Part shown: piece after piece, positions 59,466 through 64,000 of the stretch
Layout: every line of letters starts with the position of its first letter
How positions within the stretch are numbered: position 1 is the stretch's first letter
Assembly: GCA_017508425.1 (NCBI GenBank)
Contig: JAFVYZ010000021.1
Span: 1-64,000 of the forward strand
Direction of reading: 5' to 3'
Origin: Clostridia bacterium
Lineage (GTDB): Bacteria > Bacillota > Clostridia > Oscillospirales > CAG-272
Length of the DNA stretch: 64,000 bases
The notes under the pieces: model-generated
What the model was told of the DNA's origin: nothing
The model's database searches: none
What the model saw: the letters and a program-made list of their open reading frames with translations, nothing else
Program-made: the position numbers and the translations under genes

Positions 59466-60959
59466 TTACAGCTGCTTGATCAGCCGAATATAAAATTCTG
59501 CCGCACGGCCCACAGTCTCCACACGAATGCGCTCGTTGTTACCGTGGATGGTGGCGCGCTCCTCGGCGGTGAGGTCCATGGCGGAAAAACGGTACACGCG
59601 GTCCGAGATCCTGCCCCAATGGCGGCTGTCCGAGCACTGTACCATCAGGTAGGGCGTGACAATGGTGCCCTGCCAGGTTTCTTCCACCGCACACTTGATC
59701 TTCTCAAACGCCGGCACGTCCACGCGCGAAATACGGCTGGGATTCATCCCCTGCGCGGCGGTGACCGTCACACGGTCGTTTTTTACCACGCTTCTGGCAT
59801 AAGCAAGGGCACTTTCCACCGTATCCTCGTGATTGAGACGCAGGTTTGCCACCATTTTTGCAGTCGGGGGAATCACGTTCGGTGCAGGACTGCCCTGCAT
59901 TTGGGTAAAGGCCACAGTGGTACGCATCATGGCGTTCAGCTCGCCACCCGTCTTGCGGCAAATAAGGTCCAGCAGCCCCGTAAAGCACCAAAGATTGGCA
60001 AAGATCATACGGTAAAGGAAGGTCGAGCGACGGGCCAGCGTATCAAACATCTTGGCCACCGGGGGCGTATGATGCACCTTAAAGGGATTTTTCTCCATAT
60101 CGCAGCAAGCGCGCGAAAGCTCAACCACGGGTGTGTGGGGCTTCGGTGCCGAGGCGTGACCGCCCCCCGACGTTACACTGAATTCAAGATTTAGCATTCC
60201 CTTTTCGGCAATGCCGATCATACCGCAGGCCGCCGTCACACCGGGGAACACGTCCTTGACGACCGCACCGCCCTCGTCGAGCACGATGCCGGGGACAATG
60301 CCCTCCTTTTCAAAATAAGATACAATGTTCAGGGCTCCCTCGCCATTGATCTCTTCGCCACCCGAAAAGGCAAAATACACGTCGTTTTCGGGCACAAAGC
60401 CCTCGGCCGCAAGAGTATCGGCGGCAAAAAGCGCCGCATTCATTGTGACCTTGGTATCCAGCGTTCCGCGTCCCCAAAGGACTCCGTCCTCAAGCACACC
60501 CGAAAAGGGCGGCTTTTCCCAAAACTTCTCATCGGCGGGCACCACGTCGTAATGTGCCATCAGGACCGAAGGCTCGGCGGCACTCTTTCCCCTCCAACGG
60601 TAAAGGAGCGCACGCCCGTCAAAGCGTGTGAGTGTGGCCGCGCTCATCAACGTGGGATACAGTGTCGGCAGCAACGACACCAGCTTTTCAAATTCGGAGT
60701 CGTCCTCCTTGGTGGTGTCGCGGTTCGACACCGTTTTGCAGCGCACCAGCGCGGCCAAGCCCTCCACCGCCCTGTCACGGTCAAAGCTCACGGCATCGGC
60801 GCTCTTTTTTTCAACCTTCTCCGGGCGAAAACGGAGGGTGCGGATCAAAATGACGATAACGGCAATCACCAACACCGCCGCGGCACTCAGCAAAAGCCCG
60901 GTGCCCACGCCCCTCAAAAACGGCACAACGTGCTCGCTCAGTATTGTGGAAGCATTCAT
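59466..60959 (-). CDS. M20 family metallopeptidase, membrane-anchored
   Basis: A 497-aa dinuclear zinc hydrolase related to PM20D1/CPG2. A transmembrane helix at about residues 21-40 anchors it. MAHYDVVPA holds the first metal ligand, WGRGTLDTKVT the bridging Asp, and FSGGEEINGEGA the Glu pair; a dimerisation domain interrupts the catalytic one. The last gene of a three-gene minus-strand unit after the DUF5058-type pair. Likely substrates are N-acyl amino acids or dipeptides taken up or faced at the membrane. Confidence 0.9.
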   Translation of the reverse strand: MNASTILSEHVVPFLRGVGTGLLLSAAAVLVIAVIVILIRTLRFRPEKVEKKSADAVSFDRDRAVEGLAALVRCKTVSNRDTTKEDDSEFEKLVSLLPTLYPTLMSAATLTRFDGRALLYRWRGKSAAEPSVLMAHYDVVPADEKFWEKPPFSGVLEDGVLWGRGTLDTKVTMNAALFAADTLAAEGFVPENDVYFAFSGGEEINGEGALNIVSYFEKEGIVPGIVLDEGGAVVKDVFPGVTAACGMIGIAEKGMLNLEFSVTSGGGHASAPKPHTPVVELSRACCDMEKNPFKVHHTPPVAKMFDTLARRSTFLYRMIFANLWCFTGLLDLICRKTGGELNAMMRTTVAFTQMQGSPAPNVIPPTAKMVANLRLNHEDTVESALAYARSVVKNDRVTVTAAQGMNPSRISRVDVPAFEKIKCAVEETWQGTIVTPYLMVQCSDSRHWGRISDRVYRFSAMDLTAEERATIHGNNERIRVETVGRAAEFYIRLIKQL

Positions 60960-60969
60960 ACCTTCACCC

Positions 60970-61638
60970 TCACAGCATATTTTTCTTGTACATTACGCGT
61001 GCTTCAATGAGCGTAAGCAGCACGCCCACGGGCACCATAATGCCGACCATGCCGCTATCAAGTGCCGGCACGAACACAAAAAGGATCATCATCAACGCGA
61101 TCGGCGCCACGGCAATTTTGACGTTGCGCGAGATAAATACCACGCCAAGACCGCCAAAAAGAGCAGGCAGGATCTGCGCAAACGCGGGCGCAAGCACGGG
61201 CGCGTTCAAGATCGGCGTCAGGGGCACGATCAAAATAACACCGAGAATGATAATAACGGTGGTCACAATGCTCGACACGGCAATGGCAATGGTCGAGACG
61301 ACCTCGCCCTCCTCGCTGTTGGCCTTCACGCCCATTTGCTCCATCGCGGAAAGCGCGCAAGGGAGCTTGAGGTTTGAAATGTTGCCCGAGATAAAGGAAA
61401 TGTAGGAGCCGCCGGCACCCAGCATCGGAATAAAGGTAAAGGTCTCAACCACCGCAACCGCCCAGTACATCGGGGCCGTTGCGATAAGACCCATCAGGAG
61501 CCCCTTGCCATCGGGCACCGCCCCGAAAAGCACCATCAGGGCGATGGGGTAAAGGAGCATCAGGGCCATGATCGAAAAGGACCAAATGCGACCGTCGCGA
61601 TGCACACTGTCCATATAAGAAAGCTTATTCTCTTTCAT
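60970..61638 (-). CDS. Polytopic membrane protein, partner of DUF5058
   Basis: A 222-aa membrane protein with about six hydrophobic helices (for example MALMLLYPIALMVLFGAV and AIAVSSIVTTVIIILGVILI) and a conserved-looking AGGSYISFISGNISNLKLP loop. It resembles proteins always found next to DUF5058 genes. The ATG at 61638 has AAAGGAGGTG upstream. It lies 13 bp after the DUF5058 gene and 10 bp before the peptidase, so the three are cotranscribed. Probably one half of a transporter. Confidence 0.78.
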   Translation of the reverse strand: MKENKLSYMDSVHRDGRIWSFSIMALMLLYPIALMVLFGAVPDGKGLLMGLIATAPMYWAVAVVETFTFIPMLGAGGSYISFISGNISNLKLPCALSAMEQMGVKANSEEGEVVSTIAIAVSSIVTTVIIILGVILIVPLTPILNAPVLAPAFAQILPALFGGLGVVFISRNVKIAVAPIALMMILFVFVPALDSGMVGIMVPVGVLLTLIEARVMYKKNML

Positions 61639-61651
61639 ACCGACACCTCCT

Positions 61652-62386
61652 TTAGGATAACCACGCCGTAATCGGAATGGCCGAGGCCATACCGAGCACA
61701 AGACTGATGGGCAGGGCGTAGTCCGAGATCCACTGCCACTTCAGCACCTTCACCAAAAGGCCCGAAAGAAGCATCACGACCATGGATACGGCCATAACGC
61801 ACACGGGGATGAGCCCTGTGAAATCTCCCTTGGTGAGCAAGAGCACGTCACAAAATACAAATCCGACAAAGGCCGAGATCATACCGATAAACATAGCGTT
61901 GGTAAAAATCTCGCTCCACTTTTTGTCGCGCTTTTCCATATTGATCATACCGCTTTGCATCTTTTTGGCCACAAGCGGCACCAGCCAAATGCCTACCATA
62001 ATGCTCACGGTCATTACGATCACCACTGTCACAAACTGCGAGGCATTCAGCGTAGCACTGCCGAAATCCAGCCCCATTGCGCTCACGGCATTGGAGGCGG
62101 CGATCGTTTCGTAAGAGAGCGACCCCACCACCGACAGGCGCATCCAGGGGAGCGCCACGCCAAGATCCTTTGAAAGGGTCATCACACTGATGACAATGGC
62201 GATGGCCGGAGCCACCGTAAAGGTCGCGGCCGAAATGATCAGCTTTTTGATCTTGGCCGTATCCATCTCAAGAGCCTTCGCGCGGCGCAGGGCCTTGATG
62301 AGAAAATAGATCGACTGCAGCAGCACCGCCGCCACCAAGATCCCCGAGAGCAAAAAGATCACGGGATGATTGATGTAAAATTCCAT
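61652..62386 (-). CDS. DUF5058 family membrane protein
   Basis: A 244-aa protein with about seven transmembrane helices. The N-terminus EFYINHPVIFLL, the LPWMRLSVVGSLSYETIAA loop and the final VLGMASAIPITAW helix match the DUF5058 family, for which no function is established. First gene of the unit; the ATG at 62386 follows GGAGG. With its neighbour it may form a heteromeric carrier feeding the M20 peptidase. Confidence 0.82.
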   Translation of the reverse strand: MEFYINHPVIFLLSGILVAAVLLQSIYFLIKALRRAKALEMDTAKIKKLIISAATFTVAPAIAIVISVMTLSKDLGVALPWMRLSVVGSLSYETIAASNAVSAMGLDFGSATLNASQFVTVVIVMTVSIMVGIWLVPLVAKKMQSGMINMEKRDKKWSEIFTNAMFIGMISAFVGFVFCDVLLLTKGDFTGLIPVCVMAVSMVVMLLSGLLVKVLKWQWISDYALPISLVLGMASAIPITAWLS

Positions 62387-62421
62387 ACTTCCTCCAAGCT
62401 TGTAATATATTGTCATTTTCC

Positions 62422-62450
62422 ATTATATCTTTTTGCGACATAAAAATCAA
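62422..62450 (-). promoter_or_regulatory. SigA-type promoter of the DUF5058-M20 unit
   Basis: Minus-strand TTGATT (62445-62450), 17-bp spacer and TATAAT (62422-62427), 36 bp before the ATG. Confidence 0.83.
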
Positions 62451-62556
62451 GCCACAAGCCATACTTTTTGGCATAACTCACGCAATCTCTTTTAAAATTC
62501 CATTTTCTCGCCAAAAACGATACCATTTTGCCGTCAAAATGCTTTTCTTTTCAAAT

Positions 62557-62571
62557 TCAACAAATTGTTGA
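62557..62571. promoter_or_regulatory. Inverted repeat, candidate operator
   Basis: TCAACAA-a-TTGTTGA is a perfect 7-1-7 inverted repeat in the divergent region between the DUF5058 unit and the XRE-type gene. It is about 80 bp upstream of the regulator's ATG. Binding by that regulator is only a guess. Confidence 0.4.
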
Positions 62572-62652
62572 GTATTTCTACTTTCGCGCTCTTTACAAAT
62601 TCACTTTTTTGTGGTATGTTAAAATCACCTAACAACAAAAAGGAGAACTGAC

Positions 62653-63342
62653 ATGACCTTAGGGCAAAGAATTGCATTTCACCGAAAGAAAAAATCTCTC
62701 ACGCAGCAACAGCTCGGTGAGCAATTGAACATTAGCGCACAAGCGATTTCAAAATGGGAGAACGACCAAACCGAGCCCGATGTGACTGCGCTGATCCGAT
62801 TATCTGAAATTTTTGAGATATCGATCAACGAGATCGTAAAAGGAGAGAGCGCTACCGTTACCGCACCTCGCACCGCAAGCAAAAGCGTCACAGCCAAGCC
62901 CGCCGCAAAGCATTCTCTTTCATCCAAGGACATTGCCCAAATCGCACTCGTTCTCGTAATTACTGCCGTTTTGGCCGTTGCCACCGTGCTCGTCCTGCAG
63001 TCCATCTTACTTGATCCCACCAGCGACTTCAACTACAACCGCATCGAGTTCGGCATGACGCCTCAGGAGGTGGAAGATATTCTTGGCGCACCGCAACAAT
63101 ACCAGAACAAAACCGTTCGATCGACTTATTATTACTACGGCGGTGCATACGGACGCAAGCTTGCAAAAATCAGCAAAATCAATCAAAAAATGAACCAAGC
63201 CGAAAGCCTTGAAGAGATCGCAGCGCTAGCGGAAAAACGTGCCGAGTTGGAGACAGAGCTGGAGAACATGGAGGAATCTCCTGTGCTTAAAATCTTCTTC
63301 AAAAATGACGAAGTCATTGAGGTCGAGCTCATTAAGGACTAA
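62653..63342 (+). CDS. Membrane-anchored XRE regulator with BamE/SmpA-like outer domain
   Basis: A 229-aa protein. Residues 1-60 are an XRE helix-turn-helix (LTQQQLGEQLNISAQAISKW), about 66-90 a linker, about 95-117 a transmembrane helix (IALVLVITAVLAVATVLVLQ), and about 125-160 a short fold with FGMTPQEVEDILGAP, the sequence signature of SmpA/OmlA/BamE-type domains. A charged coiled segment follows. The order implies that DNA binding is coupled to an outer sensor. The ATG follows AAAGGAG. Confidence 0.82.
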   Translation: MTLGQRIAFHRKKKSLTQQQLGEQLNISAQAISKWENDQTEPDVTALIRLSEIFEISINEIVKGESATVTAPRTASKSVTAKPAAKHSLSSKDIAQIALVLVITAVLAVATVLVLQSILLDPTSDFNYNRIEFGMTPQEVEDILGAPQQYQNKTVRSTYYYYGGAYGRKLAKISKINQKMNQAESLEEIAALAEKRAELETELENMEESPVLKIFFKNDEVIEVELIKD

Positions 63343-63384
63343 AAGCAATTCCATCAAAACCATTCAATATCCATTAAACTCAAA

Positions 63385-63420
63385 GGGGAGCCCCGAAACG
63401 GGGCTCCCCGCTTTTATTTT
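63385..63420 (+). terminator. Terminator of the membrane-anchored XRE gene
   Basis: GGGGAGCCCC / GGGGCTCCCC stem with a 5-base loop, followed by a T-rich run. Confidence 0.9.
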
Positions 63421-63431
63421 GCCGTGAGCAC

Positions 63432-63460
63432 TTGCCAAATGCCGAGCGTTTTGCTATACT
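63432..63460 (+). promoter_or_regulatory. SigA-type promoter of the MBOAT gene
   Basis: TTGCCA (63432-63437), 17-bp spacer and TATACT (63455-63460). Confidence 0.8.
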
Positions 63461-63532
63461 ATTAAGAAAAGAAGCCGTATAACGCCCCGAAAATCACGCA
63501 AGATAAGAAAAACGCGTAAGGGGGCGAGGAAA

Positions 63533-64000
63533 TTGCTGTTTTCATCCTTTCTTTTTTTGTTTTGGTTTTTGCCGACGGCCCTTCTGCTTTATTTTGCGGT
63601 GCCGGCCCTTGCCACGCGCATTTTTCGCCTGAAAAGGCACACTGCACTTGGCCTTCAAAACGCCATTTTGTTTGCAGTATCCCTGTTCTTTTACGCATGG
63701 GGTGAGCCTGTTTACCTGCTCTTGATGCTCCTCACGGCCGCCCTGAACTTTCTTTGCTCGCTGTGGACCGTGCGAAGCCGATACCCGCGCCTGCCGCTCA
63801 CGCTGGCCGTCGTTTTTGATCTCGGCATCCTTTTTTATTTCAAATACGCCGCCTTCTTTTTGAGGCCGCTGGGTCTTACGGTGGGGGCAACGCGCCTGCC
63901 GCTGGGCATTTCCTTTTACACCTTTCAAGCTCTCTCGTACGTTGCGGACGTGTATTGGGGTCGTGTCGAGCCCACCCGCCGCTTTCTCACCTTCGGCACT
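63533..64000 (+). CDS. MBOAT family O-acyltransferase (AlgI/DltB-like), 5' part
   Basis: The first 156 codons of a membrane-bound O-acyltransferase, cut by the window end. Hydrophobic N-terminal helices with LFFYAWGEPVYLLLML and FDLGILFYFKY are followed by LPLGISFYTFQALSYVAD, a family hallmark. AlgI/DltB-type members move acetyl or D-alanyl groups onto exopolysaccharide or wall polymers, usually with an SGNH/DltD-like partner that should lie just beyond the window. The start is a TTG at 63533 behind GGGGGCGAGGA; no ATG occurs early in the frame. Confidence 0.88.
   Translation, partial: MLFSSFLFLFWFLPTALLLYFAVPALATRIFRLKRHTALGLQNAILFAVSLFFYAWGEPVYLLLMLLTAALNFLCSLWTVRSRYPRLPLTLAVVFDLGILFYFKYAAFFLRPLGLTVGATRLPLGISFYTFQALSYVADVYWGRVEPTRRFLTFGT

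Overview
The window reads as chromosomal DNA of an anaerobic, fermentative, probably endospore-forming Clostridia-type Firmicute of moderate to high GC. Evidence: a SpoIIIAH homologue, strong AGGAGG ribosome binding sites, TTGACA-N17-TATAAT promoters, frequent TTG starts, mixed-acid fermentation genes (pflB/pflA, a lactate/malate dehydrogenase family gene, pfkA), many radical SAM enzymes, and Gram-positive lipoproteins. I see no prophage, transposase, CRISPR array, rRNA or origin.

Layout. 1-490: initiator tRNA-Met and tRNA-Leu(TAA) on the minus strand, divergent from an RsmF-like rRNA methyltransferase and a two-gene ABC exporter (488-4234). 4283-9770: minus-strand operon comM-purB-degenerate acyl-CoA-synthetase-like gene-degV. 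10044-12401: leucine-rich-repeat lipoprotein and a solitary spoIIIAH. 12494-16554: MarR regulator with a perfect operator and two ABC half-transporters. 16567-20170: DUF4080 radical SAM, SDR, LUD protein, esterase. 20247-26553: PH-domain and XRE genes, a lysophospholipase-like hydrolase, pfkA-ldh, cinA, PflX-like radical SAM. 26554-26971 is a non-coding stretch full of short hairpins. 26972-33926: PocR/AraC regulator, a DMT exporter behind a structured leader, and a four-gene oxidoreductase operon facing its own AraC regulator. 33998-42668: radical SAM/SPASM, tRNA-Gly(CCC), EamA, dinB, GNAT, Mbeg1-like lipase, YgiQ and two small membrane proteins. 42859-47515: secreted CHAP/SH3 protein and a 1061-residue fused MacB/FtsX-type transporter. 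47725-50848: pflB-pflA behind a strong promoter and a leader with competing pairings. 50849-51363: intergenic DNA with a near-identical 96-bp direct repeat. 51364-56181: YtxH-like, DUF6062, two SGNH esterases, mnmM, metallophosphoesterase lipoprotein. 56217-59427: structured element, tRNA-Thr(CGT), M6-type metalloprotease lipoprotein. 59466-62386: M20 peptidase with a DUF5058 membrane pair. 62653-64000: membrane-anchored XRE protein and the start of an MBOAT O-acyltransferase cut by the window edge.

How the genes fit together. pfkA, the ldh-family gene and pflBA are the fermentative core. CHAP protein, LRR lipoprotein, M6 protease and MBOAT face the cell surface. MarR-ABC, the DMT/EamA genes and the ABC exporters serve efflux. 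No single spectacular new system is obvious. The best candidates for new biology are the two unassigned leader RNAs (pflB and the DMT gene), the nested inverted repeats ahead of tRNA-Thr, the degenerate acyl-activating protein coupled to DegV, the AraC-controlled oxidoreductase operon, and the M20-DUF5058 transport/hydrolysis cassette.
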